Origin: Hoeflea sp. BAL378
GTDB lineage: Bacteria > Pseudomonadota > Alphaproteobacteria > Rhizobiales > Rhizobiaceae
Direction: 5' to 3'
DNA length: 37,911 bases
Assembly (NCBI RefSeq): GCF_000759435.1
Contig: NZ_JRJG01000020.1
Location: 1-37,911, forward strand
Shown here: positions 8,013 through 16,329 of the stretch, in pieces
How positions within the stretch are numbered: position 1 is the stretch's first letter
How the letters are laid out: each line of letters starts with the position of its first letter
Position numbers and translations under genes: made by a program
Notes under the pieces: model-generated
Told to the model about the DNA's origin: nothing
Database searches by the model: none
The model's input: the letters and a program-made list of their open reading frames with translations, nothing else

Positions 8013-9302
8013 TCAGTCGCTGATGCGTTCGACCACGGCGCCGCAATTGGTGAGCTTCTCTTCCAGCCGCTCGAAGCCGCGGTCCAGGTGATAGACCCGG
8101 TTGACCACGGTTTCGCCTTCGGCGGCGAGGCCAGCGATCACCAGCGACACGGAGGCGCGCAGATCGGTGGCCATCACCGGCGCGCCGCGCAGCGTCTTGA
8201 CGCCGGTGACGGTGGCGGTCTGGCCCGACAGCGAGATCCGGGCGCCCAGGCGCGCCAGTTCCTGGACATGCATGAAGCGGTTCTCGAAGATCGTCTCGGT
8301 GATGTGCGACACGCCATTGGCGCGCGTCATCAGTCCCATGAACTGCGCCTGCAGATCGGTCGGAAAGCCCGGAAACGGATCGGTGGTCACGTCGACCGGC
8401 AGGATGTCGCCGCCATTGCGGCGGACGCGAATGCCGTTGGCTTCCTCGGTGATCTCGGCGCCGGTGCGGCGCAGCGCCAGCAGCGCGTTCTCGAGCAGCG
8501 AAGCGGAGGTGTTTTCGAGCAGCACGTCGCCGCCGGTCATGGCCACCGCCATGGCGTAGGTGCCGGTCTCGATGCGGTCGGGCAGCACCCGGTGGCGCGC
8601 GCCCGACAGCGAGGCGACGCCGTCGATGGTGATGGTGGAGGTGCCGGCGCCGGAGATCTTCGCGCCCATGGCTGTCAGGCATCTGGCGAGATCGACGACT
8701 TCGGGCTCGCGCGCGGCGTTCTCGATCACCGTCTGGCCCTTGGCCAGCGTCGCCGCCATCAGCATGACATGGGTGGCGCCGACGGAGACCTTGGGGAACA
8801 CATAGTGTCCGCCCACCAGGCCCTTGGGCGCGCGGGCGTTGACATAGCCGTTGTCGATGGTGATTTCGGCGCCCAGGTGCTCGAGCCCGTCGATGAACAG
8901 GTCGACCGGCCGGGTGCCGATGGCGCAGCCGCCCGGAAGCGAGACCTTGGCCTCGCCCATGCGCGCGAGCAGCGGGCCGATGACCCAGAAACTGGCGCGC
9001 ATCTTGGAGACCAGCTCATAGGGCGCGGTGGTGTCGACAATGGTGCGGGCGGTGAAATGCACCGTCCTTGCATAGGGGCCGTCCTGGCGTTCGCGGCGGC
9101 CCTCCACGGCAATGTCGACGCCGTGATTGCCGAGAATCCGCTGCAACTGCTCGACATCGGCCAGATGCGGCAGGTTCTCGAGCGTCAGCGTGCCGTCGGT
9201 CAGCAGCGAGGCGATCATCAGCGGCAGCGCCGCGTTCTTCGCGCCGGAAATCGGTATGACGCCATTGAGCGGATTGCCGCCAACGATCCTGATGCGATCC
9301 AT
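8013..9302 (-). CDS. murA: UDP-N-acetylglucosamine 1-carboxyvinyltransferase
   Basis: 429-residue cytoplasmic enzyme that moves enolpyruvate from PEP to UDP-GlcNAc, the committed step of peptidoglycan synthesis and the fosfomycin target. Seen: the SGAKNAALP motif with K22 and N23, and [14 protein letters not shown] with C126 as the catalytic Cys (so of the fosfomycin-sensitive Cys type). Further on are [10 protein letters not shown] and [15 protein letters not shown], with normal length. The ATG at 9302 follows AAGAGGA. It heads the murA-DUF2948-hisD block, 118 bp after a small basic protein gene. Confidence 0.97.
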   Translation of the reverse strand: MDRIRIVGGNPLNGVIPISGAKNAALPLMIASLLTDGTLTLENLPHLADVEQLQRILGNHGVDIAVEGRRERQDGPYARTVHFTARTIVDTTAPYELVSKMRASFWVIGPLLARMGEAKVSLPGGCAIGTRPVDLFIDGLEHLGAEITIDNGYVNARAPKGLVGGHYVFPKVSVGATHVMLMAATLAKGQTVIENAAREPEVVDLARCLTAMGAKISGAGTSTITIDGVASLSGARHRVLPDRIETGTYAMAVAMTGGDVLLENTSASLLENALLALRRTGAEITEEANGIRVRRNGGDILPVDVTTDPFPGFPTDLQAQFMGLMTRANGVSHITETIFENRFMHVQELARLGARISLSGQTATVTGVKTLRGAPVMATDLRASVSLVIAGLAAEGETVVNRVYHLDRGFERLEEKLTNCGAVVERISD

Positions 9303-9420
9303 GCTGTCCTCTTGAAGTGGTGGCCTTCGACTGATCCTTGGATGACCCGGCCATGATAGAAATCTGCGGCGGTGTTTAGACCATCATCGCGAATGCGGCA
9401 ACATGAGGACGGGCGCAGGC

Positions 9421-9630
9421 CTATCCGCGCTCCTTGTCGCCGCCGGGACCCGGCGTGCGGACGGCGGCGGGCAGGCCCTCGGCCTCGTCGGCGCGGCCCT
9501 CGCGCCGCGCCCGGGTCTGCGCCTTGCGGCGCTGCAGATTGGCGCGCAACTGTTCGGCGCTGCGCAGGGCGCGCCTGGCGGCCTGGCGCTCTGCTTCGCT
9601 CTTGTGATCGGGCGGCGGTGTTTTGCTCAT
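9421..9630 (-). CDS. Small highly basic hypothetical protein upstream of murA
   Basis: 69-residue cytoplasmic protein starting MSKTPPPDHKSEAERQAARR, with a helical Arg/Ala/Gln-rich centre (SAEQLRANLQRRKAQTRARR) and a Gly/Pro-rich tail. A short protein of this composition is conserved at this place before murA in rhizobia. The function is unknown; a nucleic-acid or ribosome association is only suggested by charge. The ATG at 9630 is preferred over the in-frame start at 9651 because family members begin MSK. Confidence 0.7.
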   Translation of the reverse strand: MSKTPPPDHKSEAERQAARRALRSAEQLRANLQRRKAQTRARREGRADEAEGLPAAVRTPGPGGDKERG

Positions 9631-9959
9631 GACAGGGTGTGGATAGCGCAAAAAAACCGGAAGGTGAAGATCGCTCCGTGGCGATGGCAGGGATCGCGCG
9701 GCGGCGGCGCGGCGGCCGGTTTCCCGGAATTCCGGCCTTTCCCGCGCTCCGCCGGCGCGACCGCACAGGCAATTTCACCGCTGCCGCGGCAATCGCCCGT
9801 TTGTGGCTTGCACTCCTGTCCAAGCTGTGGCAATAGCGGGCCGCTTCAGTCGTTTACAGGCTTTCACGACGAACGAAAGCGCGGCGCGACCGGCGGCTGA
9901 CGGATACCTTCTCCGCCCCGGCTTCTGGTCTGACCGCCTTCACGACACCGAAGCAAAGG
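9631..9959. other. 329-bp intergenic stretch before tRNA-Thr
   Basis: No gene is supported: open frames here are Arg/Ala/Pro-rich shadows of GC-rich DNA. The stretch should contain the promoters of tRNA-Thr (plus strand) and of the small basic gene (minus strand), but no convincing -35/-10 pair or repeat was found. Confidence 0.5.
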
Positions 9960-10034
<75 letters not shown>

Positions 10035-10124
10035 GTTTTTTCCAAACGACTTTTGCGGGTTGCGAGCGGGCACGAACGTCGACCGCCGCGCTGTCGGCCG
10101 TCCAGTCGTTGCCCGGCGGTCGCC

Positions 10125-10496
10125 TCAGTTGAGCAGGAGCCGCAAGGTGACCGAGACCGCGAGAAGGGTGATCGCGCCCATCGCGGACCAGGCCGATTTC
10201 TCCAGCAGTTCCAAGCGCATGGCATTGATGATGAGGGGCCGGGCGATGCCGGCCGGCGGACGCTCCTCCTTGGCGAGCATGATCCAGACCTCGGTGTCCT
10301 CGATCCGTTTGCGCTTGTGATAGTTCTTGCCGACGACCAGCATGATGGCGGAAATCGCCAGCATGCCGCCGGCGCCGCATTTCATGCTGAGCGCCGGATC
10401 ATGCGCGGTGCCCATCATCATCATCAGGATGGCGAGGCAGGCAAAGGCCCCCGCCCTGAGGACGCTCAACCGCGCGAGTGTGTTGATCCTGTCCAT
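10125..10496 (-). CDS. Hypothetical inner-membrane protein
   Basis: 123-residue protein with three probable membrane segments: about 14-32 (AGAFACLAILMMMM), 40-57 (AGGMLAISAIMLVV) and 100-121. A charged cytoplasmic loop lies between the second and third (KNYHKRKRIEDTEVWIML, then KEERPP). I do not recognise the family. The loop motif EVWIMLAKEERPPAG looks conserved-protein-like rather than random. The start is ATG 10496, with a poor ribosome site. It lies 67 bp downstream of another small membrane protein gene on the same strand and may be co-transcribed. Confidence 0.65.
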   Translation of the reverse strand: MDRINTLARLSVLRAGAFACLAILMMMMGTAHDPALSMKCGAGGMLAISAIMLVVGKNYHKRKRIEDTEVWIMLAKEERPPAGIARPLIINAMRLELLEKSAWSAMGAITLLAVSVTLRLLLN

Positions 10497-10563
10497 GCCC
10501 GAATTCCGGATTGCAGGCCATCGACAAGAACTACGCCCGGGCCCGGCGAAGTCAAGATCAGGT

Positions 10564-10968
10564 TCAGGCGAAAAACGTGAGCACCGCGGCCGTGACGACG
10601 ATGAACAGCGGCGGCAGGCCGAGAAAGGCGTCGCCGAACAAGAAGACCTTGAAGAAGAAGAGCAGGAAGGCTGAGTAGAGCGACGCGGCAAACGGCAGCA
10701 GGAAACCCGGCGTAACCGGGTCGAACAGCGCCAGCAGCGGATCCGTCACCCGCTTGAGCACGACGAAGAAGGCTATCTCGCGGTCGACGCCGACGACGAA
10801 TTCGAGCAGGCCGCGCGAAAACAGCAGCGCGGCGAGCGCCGTCAGCGAATAGGTTCCGCCGAGAAACACGGCCACCATTCCGGGCGCCCCGCCGAGCAGG
10901 AAGGTCGCCACCGCCGCCAGGTAGGTCAGCGCGACGATGATCAGTCCGCGTACAGCCAGTTTGCTCAT
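10564..10968 (-). CDS. Hypothetical small integral membrane protein
   Basis: 134-residue, very hydrophobic protein with about four membrane segments (8-28, 34-52, 85-108, 112-133). A short amphipathic part, DREIAFFVVLKRVTDPLLALFDPVTPGF, lies in the middle (listed in two pieces: VLKRVTDPLLALFDP and VTPGF). The Arg-X-Thr-X-Pro pattern faintly recalls YggT proteins, but the match is weak and I do not assign it. The ATG at 10968 has GGGAGCAGGGA directly before it, a strong ribosome site. No known partner. Confidence 0.68.
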   Translation of the reverse strand: MSKLAVRGLIIVALTYLAAVATFLLGGAPGMVAVFLGGTYSLTALAALLFSRGLLEFVVGVDREIAFFVVLKRVTDPLLALFDPVTPGFLLPFAASLYSAFLLFFFKVFLFGDAFLGLPPLFIVVTAAVLTFFA

Positions 10969-11101
10969 TCCCTGCTCCCTTGGGCTTTTTCTCCCGACCG
11001 GCCATCAGGCGCGAGGCCACAGCCTTGGCCGCGCCTTACGGTTCCGGCCGGCCCGATCACCCGGCATGCCTCAAGGCCGCGGGCGGATCGACGATTCCGG
11101 T

Positions 11102-11130
11102 AAAAAAACGCAGGGCCCGAAGGCCCTGCG
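11102..11130 (-). terminator. Rho-independent terminator after the symporter gene
   Basis: On the minus strand CGCAGGGCC and GGCCCTGCG form a perfect 9-bp stem around a TTCG tetraloop and are followed at once by seven T (complement of 11102-11108). It lies 23 bp beyond the stop of the symporter gene and ends the DUF4212-symporter transcript. It is the clearest intrinsic terminator in the window. Confidence 0.93.
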
Positions 11131-11152
11131 CAGCGTAATCCGGGACAAGGGC

Positions 11153-13009
11153 TCAGTCGTTGGCGCCCTGCACCATCATCTGTCCCCCGCTTGGCAGACG
11201 CAGGCGGTCGACGAACTCCTGCATCTCCCTGCTCGGCTCCGGCGTGAACAGCGACACCAGATAGGTGACGACGAAGGCCACGGGAACCCCGAAGATGCCC
11301 GAGGAGATCGAGGCTACGCCGAACCAGACGATCTCGTCGCCCGTGCCCTTGACCAGGTCGAAGCCATAGACGTTGCCGATCAGGTAGTACATCGTCGTGC
11401 CGAAGCCGGCGATCATGCCCAGGATGGCGCCCATGCTCGTGGTCCGCTTCCACCAGACCCCGAGAACCAGCGGCGCGAACAGGCCGGCCGCGGCGATCGA
11501 AAAGGCCCAGGAGACCATCGACAGGATGTCGGATGGCTTGGTGCGGGCCAGGAAGGCCGCAGCCAAGGCGACAACGACGAGCAGGATCTTGGAGATCATG
11601 AGACGGCGCTTGGTGTCGGCCTTGGGGTCGATCATCTTGTAGTAGACGTCGTGCGACAGGGCGTTGGCGATGGCCAGCAGCAGACCGTCGGCGGTCGACA
11701 GGGCGGCTGCGAAACCGCCGGCGCCGACGAGACCGACAACCCAGATCGGCATGCCGGCGATCGACGGGGTCGACAGCACGATCATGTCGTTGTTGAGCTT
11801 CAGTTCCGCATAGGGGAAGCCGCCGACGAAGCCCTTGGCCTCGCAGGCCGTCTGGATGGCCATGACCGTTTCGGCCTTGACCCCGCAGATCGTCACCAAC
11901 TGGTGGCCGGCGATCGAGCCCCACTGCAGCATCCATTCCGGGATGGCGGTGAAGGCAAGCTGCAGACCTTCGGCATTGGCGAACAGTCCCATCAGGTTGA
12001 ACTTCGAGAAGGCGGCGTAGGCCGGCGCCGTGAAGTACAAGAGGAAGATGAAGAACAGCGACCAGCCGACCGACTTGCGCGCCTCACGCACCGTGGGGGT
12101 GGTGAAGAAGCGCATCAGGATGTGCGGTAGCGACGCGGTGCCGACCATCAGGCAGAAGATCAGGAAGAAGTAGTCCTTGGGCGAGTAGGTGGTGAACGGC
12201 GCCACATGCGCCTTGGCCACGCCCAGGATCTGCTCGTATTCGGCGATCTTGCTCAGCGCACCGCCATAGGTGAGCTGCGGGATCGGAATGCCGAACTGGA
12301 CCGTCGACATCCAGACCGCCGGAAGCAGGTAGGCGACGATCAGGACGATGTACTGGGCGACCTGGGTCCAGGTCACCGCCTTCATGCCGCCGAGCATCGA
12401 ACACACCAGAATGCCCAGCAGGCCGGCAAACACGGCGATCTCGAAGTCGATGCCCAGGAACTGGGACGCGATGATGCCGGACGCATAGACCTGCGCGGTG
12501 ATGTAGGTGAACGAGCAGCAGAACAGCACGATGATGCCGACCAGACGCGCGGCATTGCCGTTATAGCGGGTGCCCAGGAAGTCGGGAACCGTGTAGGCGC
12601 CGAACTTGCGCAGGTAGGGGGCCAGCAGCACCGCCACCAGAACATAGCCGCCGGTCCAGCCCAGAACGAAGGCAAGACCGTCATAGCCGAGCACGAACAG
12701 CGTGCCGGCCATGCCGACGAAGCTCGCGCCCGACATCCAGTCGGCGCCCGTCGCCATGCCGTTGTAGATCGCCGGAACCGAGCGTCCGGCGACATAGTAT
12801 TCGGTGACCACCGCGGTCCGGGACATGATACCGATGAAGGCATAGATGCCGATCGTCATGGCCATATAGGACCAAAGTATGAAGCGGTCAGGAACTCCGA
12901 CCATCGAGAGGACGGCCATCAGCAGGACGAATGCGAAGAAACCGCCGACATAGATCCCGTAGATCTTGCCGAGGTTGTCCGTGAAATCGCCTTTCATGGA
13001 AAGTGCCAT
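11153..13009 (-). CDS. Sodium:solute symporter, VC_2705 subfamily (ActP-like)
   Basis: 618-residue SSS-family (SLC5-like) permease with about 13 membrane helices, driving uptake of a small carboxylate with Na+. Seen: AGRSVPAIYNGMATGADWMSGASF split as AGRSVPAIYNGMA and TGADWMSGASF (the ADWMSA-type signature of acetate/proline symporters), GTRYNGNAARL, LGGMKAVTWTQVAQYIVL, LPHILMRFFTTP and AAALSTADGLLLAI. The preceding DUF4212 gene, 12 bp away, is the diagnostic small partner of this subfamily. Related ActP carries acetate; the substrate here (acetate, propionate or another monocarboxylate) is inferred. The ATG at 13009 follows GGAGCG. Regulation by the CrbS/CrbR-like pair at 21580-25802 is a reasonable hypothesis. 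Confidence 0.9.
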   Translation of the reverse strand: MALSMKGDFTDNLGKIYGIYVGGFFAFVLLMAVLSMVGVPDRFILWSYMAMTIGIYAFIGIMSRTAVVTEYYVAGRSVPAIYNGMATGADWMSGASFVGMAGTLFVLGYDGLAFVLGWTGGYVLVAVLLAPYLRKFGAYTVPDFLGTRYNGNAARLVGIIVLFCCSFTYITAQVYASGIIASQFLGIDFEIAVFAGLLGILVCSMLGGMKAVTWTQVAQYIVLIVAYLLPAVWMSTVQFGIPIPQLTYGGALSKIAEYEQILGVAKAHVAPFTTYSPKDYFFLIFCLMVGTASLPHILMRFFTTPTVREARKSVGWSLFFIFLLYFTAPAYAAFSKFNLMGLFANAEGLQLAFTAIPEWMLQWGSIAGHQLVTICGVKAETVMAIQTACEAKGFVGGFPYAELKLNNDMIVLSTPSIAGMPIWVVGLVGAGGFAAALSTADGLLLAIANALSHDVYYKMIDPKADTKRRLMISKILLVVVALAAAFLARTKPSDILSMVSWAFSIAAAGLFAPLVLGVWWKRTTSMGAILGMIAGFGTTMYYLIGNVYGFDLVKGTGDEIVWFGVASISSGIFGVPVAFVVTYLVSLFTPEPSREMQEFVDRLRLPSGGQMMVQGAND

Positions 13010-13021
13010 TGGTCCGCTCCC

Positions 13022-13288
13022 TCAATCTTCCGCGACGCCGAATTCCTCGTCGATCGTGTTTTGCCGCGAGGCAAACCAGAAGATCAGGACGACGAACACA
13101 ATGAGAGACCCCTGTGCGGCCATGTAGAAGCCGAGCGGGAATCCGAGGATGACGATGTTGTTCAGTGAGCTTACAAAGAAGTGGATGAAGAAGCCGAAGA
13201 AGAACCAGATCGCCAATGTTGTGACCATCAGCTTCTTGGTTTTCGACCAGTGCGCTTCTGCAACCTCCCGGGTAATATTGTCGGGCAT
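13022..13288 (-). CDS. DUF4212 symporter small subunit
   Basis: 88-residue membrane protein with two helices (about 22-44 and 51-73) and the family pattern HWSKTKKLMVTTLAIWFFFGF near the N-terminus (pieces: HWSKTKKLM and LAIWFFFGF), then GFPLGFYMAAQGSL and FVVLIFWFA. Proteins of this family accompany VC_2705-type symporters and are proposed to be their small subunit. The ATG at 13288 has GGGAGAGG right upstream; the symporter ATG follows 12 bp after its stop, so production is probably coupled. The short acidic tail (DEEFGVAED) is likely cytoplasmic. Confidence 0.92.
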   Translation of the reverse strand: MPDNITREVAEAHWSKTKKLMVTTLAIWFFFGFFIHFFVSSLNNIVILGFPLGFYMAAQGSLIVFVVLIFWFASRQNTIDEEFGVAED

Positions 13289-13459
13289 GTCCCTCTCCCT
13301 ATGTTGCGAAACGGGAGAAGCAGGGCGCGAAGAGCGACCCAGTAATTCCCCCGGGTTTACTTCACCGGGAGAGAACCCTCATATGTAAAAATATTCCCAT
13401 GCCCTCCCCCGAGGTCCCTATTCCCAACAAATCCAAGTCGTGGTTATAGGGATCGTCGA

Positions 13460-13485
13460 TATAGTCGGATTCTGAAAGTATAGTC
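13460..13485. promoter_or_regulatory. Paired TATAGTC repeats in a divergent promoter region
   Basis: TATAGTC occurs at 13460-13466 and again at 13479-13485, 19 bp apart, in the 222-bp gap between the DUF4212-symporter operon and the divergent hypothetical/exonuclease-CBS-NTase genes. The near two-turn spacing suggests a dimeric binding site; one copy could instead be a -10 box. A NarL-type regulator such as the CrbR-like protein is a candidate binder (inference). Confidence 0.3.
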
Positions 13486-13510
13486 AACTCAGACCAAAGA
13501 AGGACGCCCC

Positions 13511-14137
13511 ATGCGGGATCTCATCGGCGCACTGCGCAGGAAACGCAAAACCATCACCGACCTCGACGAGTTGGCCGAGGCGATCCGGGCGGCGGCGGCC
13601 TATCTCGCCCAGGGCGCAAGCTATTCCTATCTGCGCGCCCGCAGCCTGATGGCCGGACCGCGGCTGTTCTCCGACGAAGGCTTCGGCGCCGCGCTCGAGA
13701 TCTGCAAATGGGAAGCCTTCGGGGTGGCCTGCCAGGACCTGGTGCTGATCCTGGAAGCCGAGATGCGCGCAGGCCTGCCGCAGGACATCGAGGCCCGCAA
13801 GGGGGTGTTCGGCGCGCTGTACCGCGACGCCCTTTCCCGCGAGCAGGTGCCCGCGCACCGGGCCGCCGCAGGTTGGGACGACATGATTGGCGACTTCGAG
13901 GGCCGGCTTGCCTCGGCGCTCGAGCGGGCGCCGATGAAGCCGGATTTCATCTCGATCGCCACGGCCCAGCGCATCCTCGACCATGCGCCGATAGATCCCG
14001 GCGTGCGGGTGGCGGACGAGATGATGGTGGTCAACAATGTCGCGTTCCGCTTCATCGACCAGCAATCCAAGCTGCGCGGCGAACTCGACCTCGACGCCAT
14101 CACCGCGAAACTGGCCGAGAGGATGGCCGAGGCATGA
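13511..14137 (+). CDS. Conserved hypothetical protein, partner of the exonuclease-CBS-NTase gene
   Basis: 208-residue soluble, mostly helical protein. Homologues next to VC_2705-type symporters are, as I recall, often labelled esterase, but no Ser-nucleophile elbow or other hydrolase motif can be seen here, so that label is not supported. Recognisable pieces: TDLDELAEAIRAAAAYLAQ, YSYLRARSL, WEAFGVACQDL and VNNVAFRFIDQQ. The ATG at 13511 follows GAAGGA. Its stop overlaps the start of the next gene in an ATGA junction (14134-14137), so the two are coupled and probably work together. Confidence 0.8.
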   Translation: MRDLIGALRRKRKTITDLDELAEAIRAAAAYLAQGASYSYLRARSLMAGPRLFSDEGFGAALEICKWEAFGVACQDLVLILEAEMRAGLPQDIEARKGVFGALYRDALSREQVPAHRAAAGWDDMIGDFEGRLASALERAPMKPDFISIATAQRILDHAPIDPGVRVADEMMVVNNVAFRFIDQQSKLRGELDLDAITAKLAERMAEA

Positions 14138-16305
14138 AGAAACCCGGCGGCGTCACCCGAAACCAGCATGGCCCGGCCACGCCGCTGATCGCGCTCGACA
14201 CCGTCGTCCTCGACACCGAGACCACCGGGCTCGACGTCCGCCAGGACAGGCTCGTGCAGATCGCGGCGGTGCGGCTGCATGGCGCCGACATCCTCGAGCA
14301 CGAGGTCTTCGACGTGCTGCTCGATCCCGGGGTGCCGATCCCGGAGGTCGCCACCCGGATTCACGGAATTGGCGACGCGGATGTGGAAGGCCGGCAGGGC
14401 TTCGCCGCGATCGCGCCGGAGCTCGCGGGGTTCATCGGCGACTCCGTGGTGATCGGCCATTCGATCCATTTCGACATGGCGGTGTTGCGGCACGAGGCGC
14501 TGCGCCACGGGCTTACCTGGAAGGAGCCGCAGGCGATCGATGTCGGGCTGGTCGCGGCCGGCCTGCAGCCGGGCCTGGTCGACACCTCGCTCGATTCGCT
14601 CGCCGCGGGCCTCGGCATCGCGATTTCGGGCCGCCACAGCGCGCTCGGCGACGCGATGGCGACGGCGCGGGTCTATGTCGCGCTGCTGCCGCAACTGCTC
14701 AAGGCCGGGGTGCGCAGCCTGGGCGAGATCGAGGCGCTGTGCCGCAAGCCGTCCGATCTGATCGCCCGGCAGGAGAGTGCGGGATGGTTCGCGCGTCCCG
14801 GCAGCCGGCCCGACTTCACCCCGGGCGCGCTGCGGTCGGGCGCGCAGAAGGCGATCGACAGCTTCCTCTATCGCCACCGGCTGGGCGAGGTGATGAGCAG
14901 CCCGCCGATCACCGTCTCTCCCGAAGTGAGCCTGCACGCGGCGGCGCGGCTGATGACCGATCGCGGCATCGGCTGCCTGATGGTGGAGCCGGGCGCCGAC
15001 GGCCGGTTCGGCATCCTCACCGAACGCGACGTTCTCTCGGCGATGGCCGAGGCCGGGGCCGGGGCCGCCGCCACGACCGTCGGCGCGCACATGACCTCGC
15101 CGGTCATCTCCGCGCCCGCCGACATGCTGCTCTACCGCACGCTCGGGCTGATGGCGCGGCGGAACCTGCGCTATCTCGGCGTCACCGATTCGAAGGGCGA
15201 GCTCGCCGGGGTCTTCACGCTGCGCACGCTGCTGCGCGAACGCGCGCTCGCCACGCTCACCATCGGCGACGAAATCGCCGCCGCCTCGCGGCCGCGGGAG
15301 CTCGCCAAGGTGCAGGCCGCCCTGCCCTCGCTGGCGGCTTCGCTGCTAGCCGAGGGGCTGGACGCGCGCGAGGCCGCCTCCGTCATCTCGGCCGAAGGCC
15401 GGGCGATGACGGCGCGCGCAGCCGAGATCGCGGAAACCGAGATGATCGCCGCCGGCCACGGCCCGGCCCCGGCCGACTATGCCCTCCTCGTGCTGGGCTC
15501 GGGCGGACGCGGCGAAAGCCTGCTCGCGCCCGACCAGGACAACGCGCTGGTGATCGCCGACGGATATGACGGCGATCTCGAGTCGGCCGAGGACTGGTTC
15601 ACGCGCTTTGCCACACGGATCACCGAGATCCTCGACCGCGCCGGGATTCCCTACTGCACGGGCGGGGTGATGGCGAAGAACCGCGCCTGGCGGCGCAGCC
15701 TGTCGGAATGGCAGGCCTCAATCGACGACTGGGTCCGCCACCCCACTCCGCAATCGCTGCTCAATGTCGACATCTTCTACGACTTCACGCCGGTGCATGC
15801 GTCGGGCAGCGAAGGCGCGAGGATCGCCGACCGGCTCAGGGGCCACGCGACCGCCGCGGCGCGGAGCGCGCTCGGCATGCTCCGGGCCATGGGCGAGACG
15901 GCGGGCGGGCATTCGGCGCCGCTCGGCCTGTTCGGCCGCATCCGCAAGGACGATGCGGGCCGGGTGGATCTCAAGTCGGGCGCGCTGCTGCCGATCGTCG
16001 CCGGCGCCCGGGTCATAGCGCTCCGCCACGGCGTTGCGGCGCTCGACACGCCGGGCCGCCTGACCGGCGCCGCGCGCGCGGCAGGGCGGGCGGAAACGGA
16101 TGCGGCGCTGCTCTCCGACATTCACGGCTTCCTGATCCGGCTGATCCTGGCGCAGCAGATCGCCGACATCCAGGCCGGGGTGAAACCGTCGAACCGGGTC
16201 GAGGTCAACCGGCTCTCGCACCAGGACGCGGCACAGTTGCGCGAGGCGCTTGGCCGCATCGACCTGATCCGCGACATGCTCCGCGATCTGCTGCAGGGCG
16301 TCTGA
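14134..16305 (+). CDS. Exonuclease-CBS-DUF294 nucleotidyltransferase fusion
   Basis: 723-residue cytoplasmic protein of four parts. (a) About 20-190: DEDDh 3'-5' exonuclease like DNA polymerase III epsilon, with VVLDTETTGLD (D27, E29), GHSIHFDMAVL and RHSALGDA. (b) About 245-375: two CBS repeats, adenine-nucleotide sensors. (c) About 400-560: DUF294 nucleotidyltransferase with LGSGGRGE and DQDNALV near residues 455-470, the GlnD-like metal-binding pattern. (d) A C-terminal DUF294-associated helical domain with DIFYDFTPVHG-like DIFYDFTPVH. In many bacteria the exonuclease and CBS-NTase proteins are separate genes beside VC_2705 symporters; here they are fused. A role in nucleotide-based signalling tied to the transporter is inferred; substrates are unknown. 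Confidence 0.88.
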   Translation: MKKPGGVTRNQHGPATPLIALDTVVLDTETTGLDVRQDRLVQIAAVRLHGADILEHEVFDVLLDPGVPIPEVATRIHGIGDADVEGRQGFAAIAPELAGFIGDSVVIGHSIHFDMAVLRHEALRHGLTWKEPQAIDVGLVAAGLQPGLVDTSLDSLAAGLGIAISGRHSALGDAMATARVYVALLPQLLKAGVRSLGEIEALCRKPSDLIARQESAGWFARPGSRPDFTPGALRSGAQKAIDSFLYRHRLGEVMSSPPITVSPEVSLHAAARLMTDRGIGCLMVEPGADGRFGILTERDVLSAMAEAGAGAAATTVGAHMTSPVISAPADMLLYRTLGLMARRNLRYLGVTDSKGELAGVFTLRTLLRERALATLTIGDEIAAASRPRELAKVQAALPSLAASLLAEGLDAREAASVISAEGRAMTARAAEIAETEMIAAGHGPAPADYALLVLGSGGRGESLLAPDQDNALVIADGYDGDLESAEDWFTRFATRITEILDRAGIPYCTGGVMAKNRAWRRSLSEWQASIDDWVRHPTPQSLLNVDIFYDFTPVHASGSEGARIADRLRGHATAAARSALGMLRAMGETAGGHSAPLGLFGRIRKDDAGRVDLKSGALLPIVAGARVIALRHGVAALDTPGRLTGAARAAGRAETDAALLSDIHGFLIRLILAQQIADIQAGVKPSNRVEVNRLSHQDAAQLREALGRIDLIRDMLRDLLQGV

Positions 16306-16329
16306 GGGCCTGAACAGGCCGGGCTTGGC

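Noticed and set aside
16307-16320. GGCCTG/CAGGCC inverted repeat between the fusion gene and the aminotransferase
   Set aside because: A 2-base loop and no T run make it a poor terminator.
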